Below, in pieces: positions 34,830 to 44,185 of a stretch of DNA of 64,000 nucleotides. The position numbers were made by a program, and so were the translations under genes. How positions within the stretch are numbered: position 1 is the stretch's first letter; each line of letters opens with the position of its first letter. The stretch is taken from the NCBI RefSeq assembly GCF_041893525.1, contig NZ_CP169068.1, one strand, 5' to 3'. Under the pieces are notes generated by a model. It had not been told where the DNA came from. It did no database searches and worked only from the letters and a program-made list of their open reading frames with translations. Origin of the DNA: Phaeobacter bryozoorum (GTDB lineage Bacteria; Pseudomonadota; Alphaproteobacteria; Rhodobacterales; Rhodobacteraceae).

Positions 34830-36503
34830 ATGGCAGATGCAGCCATTCATGGTCACGGCCACGAAGACGAGCGCGGTTTTTTCACCCGCTGGTTCATGAG
34901 CACGAACCATAAGGATATCGGCATTCTCTACCTGATCGTTTCGGCGATCGTTGGTTTCATCTCCGTCGCGTTCACCGTTTACATGCGGCTTGAACTGATG
35001 GATCCCGGCGTTCAGTACATGTGCCTTGAAGGTGCACGTCTTTTTGCAGATGCGTCTGCGGCATGTACCCCCAATGGGCATCTGTGGAACGTTCTGATCA
35101 CCGGCCACGGCATCCTGATGATGTTCTTCGTGGTTATTCCCGCGCTGTTCGGCGGGTTCGGCAACTACTTCATGCCGCTACAGATCGGCGCGCCGGACAT
35201 GGCGTTCCCGCGGATGAACAACCTGTCGTTCTGGATGTATGTCGCGGGCACCTCGCTGGCGGTTGCCTCGGTCCTCGCACCGGGCGGCAACGACCAGGCC
35301 GGTTCCGGCGTCGGCTGGGTTCTCTACCCGCCGCTGTCCACCAACGAAGGCGGCTTCTCCATGGACCTGGCGATCTTCGCCGTTCACGTCTCTGGTGCGT
35401 CCTCGATCCTCGGTGCGATCAACATGATCACCACCTTCCTGAACATGCGTGCCCCCGGCATGACCCTGTTCAAGGTGCCGCTGTTCTCCTGGTCGATCTT
35501 CGTCACCTCCTGGCTGATCCTGCTGTCCCTGCCCGTTCTGGCCGGCGCGATCACCATGCTGCTGATGGACCGCAACTTTGGGTTCACCTTCTTTGACCCT
35601 GCCGGCGGCGGCGACCCGATCCTGTATCAGCACATCCTGTGGTTCTTCGGCCACCCGGAAGTGTACATCGTGATCCTGCCGGGCTTTGGCATCATCTCCC
35701 ACGTGATCGCGACCTTCGCCCGCAAACCGGTCTTCGGCTACCTGCCGATGGTCTGGGCGATCATCGCGATTGGTGTTCTGGGCTTTGTCGTCTGGGCGCA
35801 CCACATGTACACCGTCGGCATGTCGCTGAACCAGCAGGCCTACTTCATGCTGGCCACCATGGTGATCGCGGTTCCGACCGGGGTTAAGGTGTTCTCCTGG
35901 ATCGCCACCATGTGGGGCGGCTCCATCGAGTTCAAAGCTCCGATGATGTTCGCCTTCGGCTTCCTGTTCCTGTTCACCGTCGGTGGTGTGACCGGTGTGG
36001 TTCTGTCGCAGGCGGCTGTCGACCGCGCCTATCACGACACCTACTATGTGGTTGCGCACTTCCACTACGTGATGTCGCTGGGTGCTGTCTTTGCGATCTT
36101 CTCCGGTGTGTACTTCTACTTCGGCAAGATGACCGGTCGTCAGTACTCCGAGCTGGGCGCCCAGATCCATTTCTGGATGTTCTTCATCGGCGCCAACCTG
36201 ACCTTCTTCCCCCAGCACTTCCTGGGCCGTCAGGGCATGCCGCGTCGTTACATCGACTACCCGGAAGGCTTTGCGTACTGGAACAAGATCTCGTCCTATG
36301 GCGCGTTCCTGTCCTTTGCATCGTTCCTGCTGTTCTTTGGCGTTGTGATCTACTCGCTGCTGCGCGGCGCCCGCATCACCCAGAACAACTACTGGAACGA
36401 ATATGCGGATACGCTGGAGTGGACCCTGCCCTCTCCGCCGCCGGAGCACACCTTCGAAATCCTGCCCAAGCAGGAAGACTGGGATCGCTCCCATTCGCAC
36501 TAA
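34830..36503 (+). CDS. ctaD: Cytochrome c oxidase subunit I (aa3 type)
   Basis: A 557-residue, twelve-helix inner-membrane protein, the catalytic subunit of the terminal oxidase reducing oxygen to water. The start MADAAIHGHGHEDERGFFTR at ATG 34830 follows CAGGAGG. Key residues are visible: HPEVYIVILPGFG (CuB His and the D-path Glu), HHMYTVG (CuB histidines), TGVKVFSW (K-path Lys) and HDTYYVVAHFHYV (heme a3/a ligands). Other subunits (ctaC, ctaE) are not adjacent, a usual scattered layout in Rhodobacterales. A DUF2244 gene follows after a terminator. Confidence 0.97.
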   Translation: MADAAIHGHGHEDERGFFTRWFMSTNHKDIGILYLIVSAIVGFISVAFTVYMRLELMDPGVQYMCLEGARLFADASAACTPNGHLWNVLITGHGILMMFFVVIPALFGGFGNYFMPLQIGAPDMAFPRMNNLSFWMYVAGTSLAVASVLAPGGNDQAGSGVGWVLYPPLSTNEGGFSMDLAIFAVHVSGASSILGAINMITTFLNMRAPGMTLFKVPLFSWSIFVTSWLILLSLPVLAGAITMLLMDRNFGFTFFDPAGGGDPILYQHILWFFGHPEVYIVILPGFGIISHVIATFARKPVFGYLPMVWAIIAIGVLGFVVWAHHMYTVGMSLNQQAYFMLATMVIAVPTGVKVFSWIATMWGGSIEFKAPMMFAFGFLFLFTVGGVTGVVLSQAAVDRAYHDTYYVVAHFHYVMSLGAVFAIFSGVYFYFGKMTGRQYSELGAQIHFWMFFIGANLTFFPQHFLGRQGMPRRYIDYPEGFAYWNKISSYGAFLSFASFLLFFGVVIYSLLRGARITQNNYWNEYADTLEWTLPSPPPEHTFEILPKQEDWDRSHSH

Positions 36504-36529
36504 GGTGTTGATGAACTGAATGACAGACA

Positions 36530-36561
36530 GGCCCCGGAGCACCCGCTTCGGGGCCTTCTTT
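36530..36561 (+). terminator. Rho-independent terminator after ctaD
   Basis: Arms GGCCCCG (36530-36536) and CGGGGCC (36549-36555), then TTCTTT. It starts 27 bases after the ctaD stop. Confidence 0.7.
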
Positions 36562-36660
36562 CTGCCCGCAGCACCGACCCGGTTCCCCCCCTTTTGCAGC
36601 TGCGACGCATGGCCCTGTCGAGATGCTGGACAGGCCGCTGGCGGACGCTAAATTCACGCC

Positions 36661-37152
36661 ATGCCGTATCAATGGATCACAGCCCGAACCGACAGCAATC
36701 AAGAGCTGCACCTATGGCCGCATCAGTCGCTGCCGCCAGAGGGCTATGTCCGCTTTCTGGGGGTGCTTGCGGCGCTGATCACCATCCCGATGATCCCCCT
36801 TTTGGGCAGTGCGGCGCTCTGGGGGGTTCTGCCCTTTGTGACAGCGACGCTGTTTGCGGTGAAATGGGCGCTGGATCGCAGTCGCCGTGACCGGCATGTG
36901 CTGGAAGTGCTGACGCTGGACTCCACCGAAGCGCATCTGGAGCGCATCAACCCGACCGGACAGCGCCAGAACTGGCGTTGTAACCGCTATTGGACACAGG
37001 TCGAGCTGCATGCCGATGACGGACCCGTGCCGAATTACGTCACCCTGCGCGGCAGTGGCCGAGAGGTCGAAATCGGCGCCTTCCTGTCCGAGGAGGAACG
37101 CAAGGCGCTCTATGAGGATCTGAAGACCGCGCTGCACCGGCACAGCCCGTGA
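36661..37152 (+). CDS. DUF2244 membrane protein
   Basis: A 163-residue protein with two transmembrane helices (about residues 30-45 and 49-66, FLGVLAALITIPMIP then ALWGVLPFVTATLFA) and a soluble C-terminal domain. The family motif HVLEVLTLDS and FLSEEERKALYEDLKTAL are present. The family is frequent beside cytochrome oxidase genes in alphaproteobacteria, which fits ctaD just upstream, and suggests a role in respiration or oxidase assembly; no biochemical function is known to me. Confidence 0.85.
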   Translation: MPYQWITARTDSNQELHLWPHQSLPPEGYVRFLGVLAALITIPMIPLLGSAALWGVLPFVTATLFAVKWALDRSRRDRHVLEVLTLDSTEAHLERINPTGQRQNWRCNRYWTQVELHADDGPVPNYVTLRGSGREVEIGAFLSEEERKALYEDLKTALHRHSP

Positions 37153-37229
37153 CACCCCGATGCCGGAGCGCCCCGCATAACTGCACCTTTGACTTTGGCC
37201 GGGGCGCCGCGTATCAGAGGCATATGTTC

Positions 37230-37290
37230 AATACGTCCGTATCCTTTTCGATCCAGTATTATCCGCTGTTTTCATAACGGCGGACGTATT
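37230..37290. promoter_or_regulatory. Perfect 10-base inverted repeat AATACGTCCG upstream of the arogenate dehydrogenase-like gene
   Basis: AATACGTCCG (37230-37239) and CGGACGTATT (37281-37290) are separated by 41 AT-rich bases. The repeat lies 93 bases before the next start. It could be a pair of half-sites on one helix face or a stem in the leader RNA. Confidence 0.3.
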
Positions 37291-37382
37291 CTCATTTCTT
37301 GATGTTCATCCCGCCGCGTTCCGGCGGACAGAGGCAGCATCTCACATCATCCCAACGGCAGCGCGGCACAGACCGGAGCCCG

Positions 37383-38204
37383 ATGTCGATGTCGCTTTCC
37401 ACCAGATTTCCCCGCGTTGGCCTGATTGGTTTTGGCGCCTTTGGCCAGCTGATCGCCCGTCACCTGTCGCCGCTGGTGCCGATCTGCGTGCATGATCCAG
37501 CCTCAGGCTGTGACCTGCCGCAACACCCGTCCCTGCGTTTCTGCCCGCTTGCCGAAACCGCCGCCTGCCCGCTGGTCATTCTTGCCGTCCCTGTCAGTGC
37601 GATGGAGCAGCTCTGCCACGAGATTGCACCGCTTCTCACCACCGGCGCATTGGTGATGGATGTCGGCTCTGTCAAAATGGCGCCGGCGGAGGTGATGCTG
37701 CGGACCCTGCCGCCTGAGGTCCAGCTTCTGGGAAGCCATCCCTTGTTCGGCCCCCAAAGCGCCGCGCAGGGTCTCGCCGGTCAGAAAATCGCTCTCTGCC
37801 CCTTACGCGGCGGGCGCCCCTTGCGTCTGGCGGCGCTGCTGCGCCATGTCTTCGGGCTCGATGTCATCTGGACCACACCCGAGGCCCATGACCGCGAATT
37901 GGCGACAGTACAGGGTCTGACCCATCTGATCGCCCAGGCGCTCAGTCAGGTTGCCCCGGGTCCCCTGCGGATGACCACAGCCAGTTTCGAACTGATGCAA
38001 CAGGCCAGCCGGATGGTCGCCGGAGATGCCCCTAACGTGCAGCAGGCGATCCTGCGCGACAATCCCTTTGCCGCTGAGGTGCGCGCCACCTTCCTGCAAT
38101 GCGCGGCCGACCTCGGCCAATCATCCACATACCAGCCCCGGGCAACCCCCTGGTCGGCAACCCAATGCCCAGCAAAAAGCCCGCCAAAGGTGGCGGGCTT
38201 CTGA
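37383..38204 (+). CDS. Prephenate/arogenate dehydrogenase family protein
   Basis: A protein of up to 273 residues from ATG 37383 (MSMSLSTRFPRVGLIGFGAF). The Rossmann motif GFGAFGQ lies near residue 15, VMDVGSVKM near 98, LLGSHPLFGPQSAAQGLAGQ near 119, and the catalytic-region TVQGLTHLIAQALSQV near 178. These features fit TyrA-type dehydrogenases that decarboxylate prephenate or arogenate toward tyrosine. Roseobacter homologues are short like this. The last 25 residues (YQPRATPWSAT...) are coded partly by a terminator stem, so the natural stop may be earlier, or a small frameshift may lie near 38110. Confidence 0.8.
   Translation: MSMSLSTRFPRVGLIGFGAFGQLIARHLSPLVPICVHDPASGCDLPQHPSLRFCPLAETAACPLVILAVPVSAMEQLCHEIAPLLTTGALVMDVGSVKMAPAEVMLRTLPPEVQLLGSHPLFGPQSAAQGLAGQKIALCPLRGGRPLRLAALLRHVFGLDVIWTTPEAHDRELATVQGLTHLIAQALSQVAPGPLRMTTASFELMQQASRMVAGDAPNVQQAILRDNPFAAEVRATFLQCAADLGQSSTYQPRATPWSATQCPAKSPPKVAGF
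38172..38200 (-). terminator. Rho-independent terminator of the YqeY gene
   Basis: Perfect arms AAGCCCGCC (38177-38185) and GGCGGGCTT (38192-38200) around AAAGGT. On the minus strand the stem is followed by TTTTTGCTGG. It overlaps the end of the convergent dehydrogenase frame. Confidence 0.7.
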
Positions 38205-38231
38205 TCTGACAGCGATTGGCTCAGGTCAGCG

Positions 38232-38705
38232 TCAGCAGTCGCCGCTGTGGCAGAGCTGATCCTTCACCAGGGGGCCGACTTTGCCGAAATCCATCTGGCC
38301 GGTGTATTTGCCCTTCAGGGCGCCCATCACCTTGCCCATGTCACGGATCGACTGCGCACCGGTATCAGCAACCGCAGCCTTGACCGCCTCGGCGATTTCG
38401 TCGTCGCTCAGCTGTTTGGGGAGGAACTCCTCAATGATAGCAATCTCACCCAGCTCGCGTTCGGCCAGGTCCAGCCGTCCGCCTTCCTCGTAGGCGCGTG
38501 CGCTTTCGTTGCGCTGCTTGGTCATCTTGCCCAGAATGGCGAGGATCTCTGCATCGCCAATTCCGCCCCCTTCACCATCGACCCGGTCGGCAATTTCACG
38601 GTCCTTGATCGCGGCATTGATCAGACGCAAGGTTGCCAGTCGGGCAGCTGCGCGGTCCTTCATGGCCTGTTTCAGGGCCATATTGACCCGAGTTCGCGTA
38701 TCCAT
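38232..38705 (-). CDS. GatB/YqeY domain-containing protein
   Basis: A 157-residue protein with the YqeY fold, related to the tail domain of GatB of the tRNA-dependent amidotransferase. Visible signatures are MDTRTRVNMALKQAMKDRAA at the start, EILAILGKMTKQRNESARAY near residue 55, and GAQSIRDMGKVMGALKGKYTG near 120. A free-standing YqeY may bind tRNA, but its role is not established. A short extra tail QLCHSGDC carries two cysteines. It is divergent from carA with 219 bases between starts, a gap in which I find no structure. Confidence 0.88.
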   Translation of the reverse strand: MDTRTRVNMALKQAMKDRAAARLATLRLINAAIKDREIADRVDGEGGGIGDAEILAILGKMTKQRNESARAYEEGGRLDLAERELGEIAIIEEFLPKQLSDDEIAEAVKAAVADTGAQSIRDMGKVMGALKGKYTGQMDFGKVGPLVKDQLCHSGDC

Positions 38706-38924
38706 TTATCTGTCCATTCCCACGGAGTGGAAACCGGATCTTTACCTAAAGTGGTAGTCAAGTTCAAGTTGGGGCCAGACAAATGACGTTGGGGCACCCA
38801 AACACCGTTAGATGGTGCCGGCCTCGCCCCGCAAACAGGCCCAGATCGCAGCGACGGAGGCTTGACGGCTTGGCGCACACCCCTTAGATACCCGTGAATT
38901 TTGCCCATATTGGAGAGTCGCGCC

Positions 38925-40088
38925 ATGGCCGATACCGTCCCACCCAAGCCCACCGCATGTTTGGCACTGGCTGATGGCACCATCTTTTATGGAAACGGCT
39001 TTGGTGCCACCGGCGAAACCGTCGCAGAACTCTGCTTCAACACGGCCATGACCGGCTATCAGGAAATCATGACCGACCCCTCCTACGCGGGGCAGATCGT
39101 GACCTTCACCTTCCCTCACATCGGCAACACCGGCGTCACCCCCGAGGATGACGAAACCGCCGATCCCGTCGCCGCAGGCATGGTGGTGAAATGGGATCCG
39201 ACACAATCCTCCAACTGGCGCGCCACCGAAGAGCTGAAAACCTGGCTCACCCGCACCGGACGTATCGCCATCGGCGGCGTTGACACCCGCCGCCTGACCC
39301 GTGCGATCCGCCAGCAGGGCGCCCCGCATGTGGCCCTGGCCCATGATCCCGACGGCAATTTCGACATCGAAGCACTGATCGCCAAGGCCCGCGAATGGTC
39401 GGGCCTCGAAGGACGCGACCTGGCCAAGGACGTTACCTGCGCGCAAAGCTATCGCTGGGACGAAATGCGGTGGGCCTGGCCCGAGGGCTATACCCGTCAG
39501 GAAGACCCCAAGCACAAGGTTGTCGCCATCGACTACGGTGCCAAGCGCAATATCCTGCGCTGCCTCGCCTCGGCGGGTTGTGACGTGACCGTCCTGCCGG
39601 CCTCTGCCACCGCTGATGAGGTGCTGGCCCATAACCCCGATGGTGTCTTCCTCTCCAATGGTCCCGGTGATCCCGCCGCCACCGGCGTCTATGCCGTGCC
39701 GATGATCCAGCAGATCCTCGACACCACGGATCTGCCGATGTTCGGCATCTGCCTCGGCCACCAGATGCTGGCACTGGCGCTTGGCGGCAAGACTGTCAAA
39801 ATGAACCACGGCCACCACGGCGCCAACCACCCGGTGAAGGAGAACGCCACCGGCAAAGTTGAGATCACCTCGATGAACCACGGGTTTGCCGTCGACGGGC
39901 AGAGCCTGCCTGACGGTGTCGAAGAGACGCATGTGTCGCTGTTCGACGGCTCCAACTGTGGCATTCGCATCTCCGATCGTCCGGTCTATTCGGTGCAGCA
40001 CCACCCCGAAGCAAGCCCAGGCCCGCAGGACAGTTTCTACCTGTTCGAGCGCTTCGCCGAGGCTATGGCTGCGCGCAAATCTGCGTAA
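38925..40088 (+). CDS. carA: Carbamoyl-phosphate synthase small subunit
   Basis: A 387-residue glutaminase chain that feeds ammonia to CarB for carbamoyl phosphate in arginine and pyrimidine synthesis. ATG 38925 (MADTVPPKPTACLALADGTI) follows TTGGAGAG. The N-terminal small-chain domain spans about 10-150 (YQEIMTDPSYAGQIVTFTFP) and the class I glutaminase domain about 195-380. The triad is visible: Cys at about 276 (MFGICLGHQM), His at about 360 and Glu at 362 (VQHHPEASPGP). CarB is not adjacent. YqeY is divergent. Confidence 0.97.
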   Translation: MADTVPPKPTACLALADGTIFYGNGFGATGETVAELCFNTAMTGYQEIMTDPSYAGQIVTFTFPHIGNTGVTPEDDETADPVAAGMVVKWDPTQSSNWRATEELKTWLTRTGRIAIGGVDTRRLTRAIRQQGAPHVALAHDPDGNFDIEALIAKAREWSGLEGRDLAKDVTCAQSYRWDEMRWAWPEGYTRQEDPKHKVVAIDYGAKRNILRCLASAGCDVTVLPASATADEVLAHNPDGVFLSNGPGDPAATGVYAVPMIQQILDTTDLPMFGICLGHQMLALALGGKTVKMNHGHHGANHPVKENATGKVEITSMNHGFAVDGQSLPDGVEETHVSLFDGSNCGIRISDRPVYSVQHHPEASPGPQDSFYLFERFAEAMAARKSA

Positions 40089-40129
40089 ATTCAGCGGGGC
40101 TGAGATAAGCCTACGCAAAAAACACGGCT

Positions 40130-40151
40130 CCATGGCAAGCTTTTGCCATGG
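40130..40151. other. Perfect hairpin CCATGGCAA-GCTT-TTGCCATGG after carA
   Basis: Nine-base arms 40130-40138 and 40143-40151 with a four-base loop. There is no T-run on the plus strand but CTTGTTTTCC is on the minus side. It could be a weak carA terminator or an RNA stabilising stem; it lies 42 bases after the carA stop and 75 before the glycosyltransferase start. Confidence 0.35.
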
Positions 40152-40225
40152 AAAACAAGGGCTTGATAAATGCGCCCCTGTAAAAACCTCTTGCTCGAAT
40201 CCATGACCGCATAAACTGTGCTGTC

Positions 40226-42177
40226 ATGGTTGAACACAACCTCAAATTCCTAGAGGCGGCACGACCCCTCATTCGGCGCGAACGCCAGACCTCCTTTGAA
40301 CGGCGGCTGGTGGAAGATCACGCCGTCAGCAAGGATCACCTGATGCGGGCGCTGGTTCTGCGTCAGCATCAGCGCGCTCCGATTGATCAGATCCTTGTTT
40401 CCGAAGGGTGGGCCAGTCAGGAGCAGGTTCTGGATGCGCTGTCGTCCCAGCACGGGATGCCACGGGTTGATCTGGGCGGTCATCGCCCCCAGGCGCGTCT
40501 GCTCGCGCGCAAACCCGCCCGGTTCTGGCTGCGTCGCTGTGCGCTGCCATACATGCAACTGGGGCAGACCGTGATCGTCGCGATAGCGCATCCAGCCGCC
40601 TTTGCCGAGGTGCAGCGCGACCTTGCAGAAAGCTTTGGCGATGTGCGACCGGTGATCGCAAGCGAAGCGCAGATCACCGAACTGCTCAGCAGTCATTTCC
40701 GCGAGGATCTTGCCCGCGACGCCAGCGCCTCTGTACCGCTGCGCTATAGCTGCCGCACTTTGCGCCAGCCGAACTGGCTAGGCCTGCCGCTGCTGACGGA
40801 CTCGCCGGCCTTGGCCTGACCGCGACCCGGCCAAGGCTGGTTTTCACCCTACTCTGCGGGTTGGCGCTCTTTACGCTCTTGCTGTTCATTCTGCTGAAAT
40901 GTGCAGGTTTCGTATCCCATTTGCAGGACCGGCGGCGGCGACGTCTGCACGAGAGCACGCAGCCTCTACCAAAGCAGCCGCCCAGCGCAGGCCCTCTACA
41001 GCTGGCGGCCACGGGACGGCGCCTGCCGCGCATGTCGATCCTTGTCCCGCTCTACAAAGAGGCCGAAATCGGCCGCGCCCTCCTGCGACGCCTGTGCAAA
41101 CTCACCTACCCGCGCAGCCTGCTCGAAGTGCTTCTGGTCCTCGAAGAAGACGACGAGGTCACCCGCAACGCCATCCATTGCGCCGATTTACCCGATTGGT
41201 TCCGCGTGATCGAAGTACCCGCCCACGGCGGCCTGACCACCAAGCCACGGGCGATGAACTACGCGCTGAACTACTGCCGGGGGGAAATTATCGGTGTTTG
41301 GGATGCCGAAGATGCCCCGGATCCCGACCAGTTGGAACAGGTCGCACGTGCCTTTGCGCAGGGCGATAACGATCTGGCCTGCCTGCAAGGCGCGCTCGAC
41401 TACTACAACCCGGATCAGAACTGGATCTCGCGCTGTTTCACCCTCGAATACGCCAGCTGGTTCCGCATCGTACTGCCGGGCATCGCCCGCCTTGGGCTGG
41501 TGGTTCCGCTGGGTGGCACCACGCTGTTTATCCGCCGTAACGTTCTGGAACAGCTGGGCGGCTGGGACGCCCATAACGTGACCGAGGATGCCGATCTTGG
41601 CGTCCGCCTCAGCCGCCTTGGCTATCGCACGGAAATGCTGCCCACCACCACCTATGAGGAGGCCAACTGCCGCGCATGGCCCTGGATCAAGCAACGCTCG
41701 CGCTGGCTGAAGGGGTTCATGGTCACCTATCTGGTGCATATGCGCCGCCCCGCCGTACTGGCGCGGCAATTGGGCTGGCGCCAGTTCCTCGGCCTTCAGG
41801 CCTTCTTCCTCGGCACCGTTGGCCAGTTCCTGCTGGCGCCCTGCCTCTGGACCTTCTGGCTGATCACCCTCGGCCTTGGCCATCCCAGCGCCCCGCTGCT
41901 GCCCGCAGGCGCGCCCTATCTGGCCGCTGCCGCCCTGGTTTTCTTTGAACTCCTTGGCATCATCATCGCCGTTACGGCGGCCTTTGCCAGCGGTCGGCGA
42001 TCGCTGGCGCTCTGGGCGCCCAGCATGATGCTCTATTTTCCGCTGGGTGTGATTGCCGTATACAAGGCGCTCTACGAGCTGATTTTCAAACCGTTCTTCT
42101 GGGACAAGACCGCGCACGGCCAACCCGCGAAGGCTCGCAAGCCGCTCGCCCCGAGGCTCCCGACCGGTGGCACCTAG
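40226..42177 (+). CDS. Membrane glycosyltransferase with MshEN-like N-terminal domain, frameshifted as given
   Basis: Two adjacent frames (40226-40819, and the one open to 42177) form one protein of about 650 residues; restoring one T in the TTT at 40759-40761 joins them (CRTFAPAELARP). The N-terminal part (residues about 40-155, RAPIDQILVSEGWASQEQV, then SQHGMPRVDL) resembles the MshEN domain found in type II secretion ATPases and c-di-GMP-controlled glycosyltransferases. After two hydrophobic residues blocks comes a family 2 glycosyltransferase: SILVPLYKEAEIGRALLRR, VWDAEDAPDPDQL, GWDAHNVTEDADLG and the QRSRWLKG (QxxRW) motif of processive enzymes, then four membrane helices. It probably makes an exported polysaccharide; the product is unknown. 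Confidence 0.85.
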
Positions 42178-42827
42178 CCCTTGCTGCGATCGCCCGCGTC
42201 CTGTTTCAGCCGGGTCATGAAGGCGACAGAAATATGGTCCTTCAGCGCCCGCCCCGCCGCCTCTTCATCGCGACGCTCGATCGCGTTCACGATGGTCTTA
42301 TGTTCGGCCTGCGCAATCCGGCCCCGCCCCTCCGCCGCCAGCGAGGTGGTCGCCATCAGCGCCATCGTGCGGTGGACCAGGTTCAGCTGCTGCACCAGAT
42401 ACCGGTTATGTGACGCCAGATGGATCTGCTCGTGAAACCGGCGGTTGGCCTTCGCAAGCTCCGTCGGATTGTCTACAAAGGCATCGTCAGAGGCGACCAT
42501 CTCCTGCAGTACCCGGACCTCCTCCTCGGTAGCGTGCCGCGCCGCAAGGCTGGCCGCCAGCCCTTCCAGTTCGCGCCGCACCACATATAGCTCCGCCATC
42601 TGGTTGTGATCCAGCGAGGCAACAATCAGCGACCGGCCATCGCGCTCCAGCAGCGATTGGGTCTCCAGCCGCTGCAACGCCTCGCGGATGGGCGTGCGCG
42701 AGACACCGAACCGTTCGGCAAGGTCGCTCTCGACCAGACGGTCTCCGGGCCGGTAAACCCCGACATCAATGGCTTCAAGGATCAGCGCGTAAGCGTCGGT
42801 CTGGCTGGTGCTGCGGGTCAGGTTCAT
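42174..42827 (-). CDS. GntR-family (FadR subfamily) transcriptional regulator
   Basis: A 217-residue regulator with an N-terminal winged helix (SDLAERFGVSRTPIREALQR, residues about 40-60) and a C-terminal all-helical FCD domain (about 80-205), whose metal-binding pattern is seen in RRFHEQIHLASHNRY and the later EHKTIVNAIERRD. FCD regulators usually sense organic acids. It converges on the glycosyltransferase with a four-base overlap and its own targets are not adjacent, so the regulated pathway is unknown. Confidence 0.88.
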   Translation of the reverse strand: MNLTRSTSQTDAYALILEAIDVGVYRPGDRLVESDLAERFGVSRTPIREALQRLETQSLLERDGRSLIVASLDHNQMAELYVVRRELEGLAASLAARHATEEEVRVLQEMVASDDAFVDNPTELAKANRRFHEQIHLASHNRYLVQQLNLVHRTMALMATTSLAAEGRGRIAQAEHKTIVNAIERRDEEAAGRALKDHISVAFMTRLKQDAGDRSKG

Positions 42828-43007
42828 GTCGATCCTTGGGTTGTTGACCCCCGATGTCTACAGGTCCGGCCGCCGTGCAATCAACCCCGCCCCGACCACG
42901 CAGTTAAAATCAGCCCCTCGGATCGACCCGAAGACGCCACGACGATGTAGTGCACCGGCGCATGGCGACAGTTGCAATCATGCGGCGGGCGACCTAGGTC
43001 ACAGGCC

Positions 43008-43649
43008 ATGGTATCGCAATCTTTTTCTCACGTCCGCCATTGGGTGTTCGATCTCGACAACACCCTCTATCACCCCTCCGCCCGGCTGTTCGATCAGATC
43101 GAGGTCAAGATGACGGACTACGTCATGACCGCGCTTGGCGTCGACCAGCAGATGGCCAATAAGCTGCGAGATGACTACTGGCGCGAACATGGCACCACCC
43201 TTGCCGGGCTGATGGCCCATCACGATCTGGACCCGGACCCGTTCCTGATCGAGGTCCACGACATCAATTTCGATCATCTGGAGCCGGACAGCCTGCTGGC
43301 CGAACGGATCCGGGATCTGCCGGGCAAGCGGATCATCTATACCAATGGCACCGCCCCCTATGCCGAGCGGGTGCTGGCGGCGCGGGGTCTTGAGGGCTGC
43401 TTTGACGAGATCTACGGGGTTGAACATGCCAATTACCGCCCCAAACCCGAACGTCAGGCCTTTGACATCATCTTTGCCAAGGCAAAGATCGACCCGACAA
43501 AGGCTGCGATGTTCGAGGACGATCCGCGCAATCTGCAGGCGCCGCATGATCTGGGGATGCGTACGGTGCATGTGGCACCAACCGCGGCGACCGGCGCGCA
43601 TATTCACCACCACACGGATGATCTGACCGGGTTTCTCGGGTTGCTGTAG
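43008..43649 (+). CDS. HAD-superfamily pyrimidine 5'-nucleotidase
   Basis: A 213-residue protein starting MVSQSFSHVRHWVFDLDNTL at ATG 43008. Motif I is FDLDNTLYHPSARLFDQ (the DxDxT nucleophile with the YHPS typical of the SDT1/PPM1-type pyrimidine nucleotidases), motif II is IIYTNGTAPYAERVLAARGL, motif III is the lysine near YRPKPERQAFDII, and motif IV is FEDDPRNL. It should hydrolyse UMP/CMP-like nucleotides. It is transcribed away from the divergent GntR gene and starts 180 bases from it. Confidence 0.88.
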   Translation: MVSQSFSHVRHWVFDLDNTLYHPSARLFDQIEVKMTDYVMTALGVDQQMANKLRDDYWREHGTTLAGLMAHHDLDPDPFLIEVHDINFDHLEPDSLLAERIRDLPGKRIIYTNGTAPYAERVLAARGLEGCFDEIYGVEHANYRPKPERQAFDIIFAKAKIDPTKAAMFEDDPRNLQAPHDLGMRTVHVAPTAATGAHIHHHTDDLTGFLGLL

Positions 43650-43831
43650 CCGCCTGCGGACAGCGTAAGCTGGCCCCCGGCCTGCGCATCCTGTCGCACC
43701 CCCGTGGCGCGCAGCCGCACCCGACTTTTTCCGGGGCTGCTAACCTCTATATGGCAGGTATCTTTTCCGCGCAGGCCCGGCCCTTCCGCCATCAGGCTGC
43801 GCACTCCGCCACAGCCAAGGATGCCCGCCCG

Positions 43832-44074
43832 ATGAATGACCTGACGTTCGACCACAGCCAGCACCGCACCACTGTGACCGCAGCCCCGGCGGCGGCTCCC
43901 GTGCCTGCCGACAGCCATAACAGTGGCGCCACAAAGGCGCTTCTGGCTATCCTCCTTTATGTTCTGCTCTGGGGCCTCGCTGTTGCGATCTGGGGCCTGC
44001 CCGCGCTGTTCCTCCCTGCGGTCGCCAAGACCGGCATCATGTTTGTCGTCTTGGTGATGATCACCCGTGGCTAG
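43832..44074 (+). CDS. Small hypothetical membrane protein
   Basis: An 80-residue protein from ATG 43832 (MNDLTFDHSQHRTTVTAAPA), with a Pro/Ala-rich soluble start and two close hydrophobic helices (about residues 32-50 and 56-76, ALLAILLYVLLWGLAVAIWG then ALFLPAVAKTGIMFVVLVMI). The frame is open from 43751, but ATG 43832 has AAGGA about 12 bases before it. I do not recognise it; its size and pattern suggest a small inner-membrane protein. It precedes the UbiH-type hydroxylase by about 110 bases and could be cotranscribed. Confidence 0.5.
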   Translation: MNDLTFDHSQHRTTVTAAPAAAPVPADSHNSGATKALLAILLYVLLWGLAVAIWGLPALFLPAVAKTGIMFVVLVMITRG

Positions 44075-44185
44075 GGGCGCGGCGCCAATTGAACCCCGAA
44101 AAAGGCCCGGCATAAGGACAGTATGTCGCTTGTCATTCCAGCTGCCAGCGGCCTATCTCAGGACCAGTGATGAAAGGCAGGTCTG

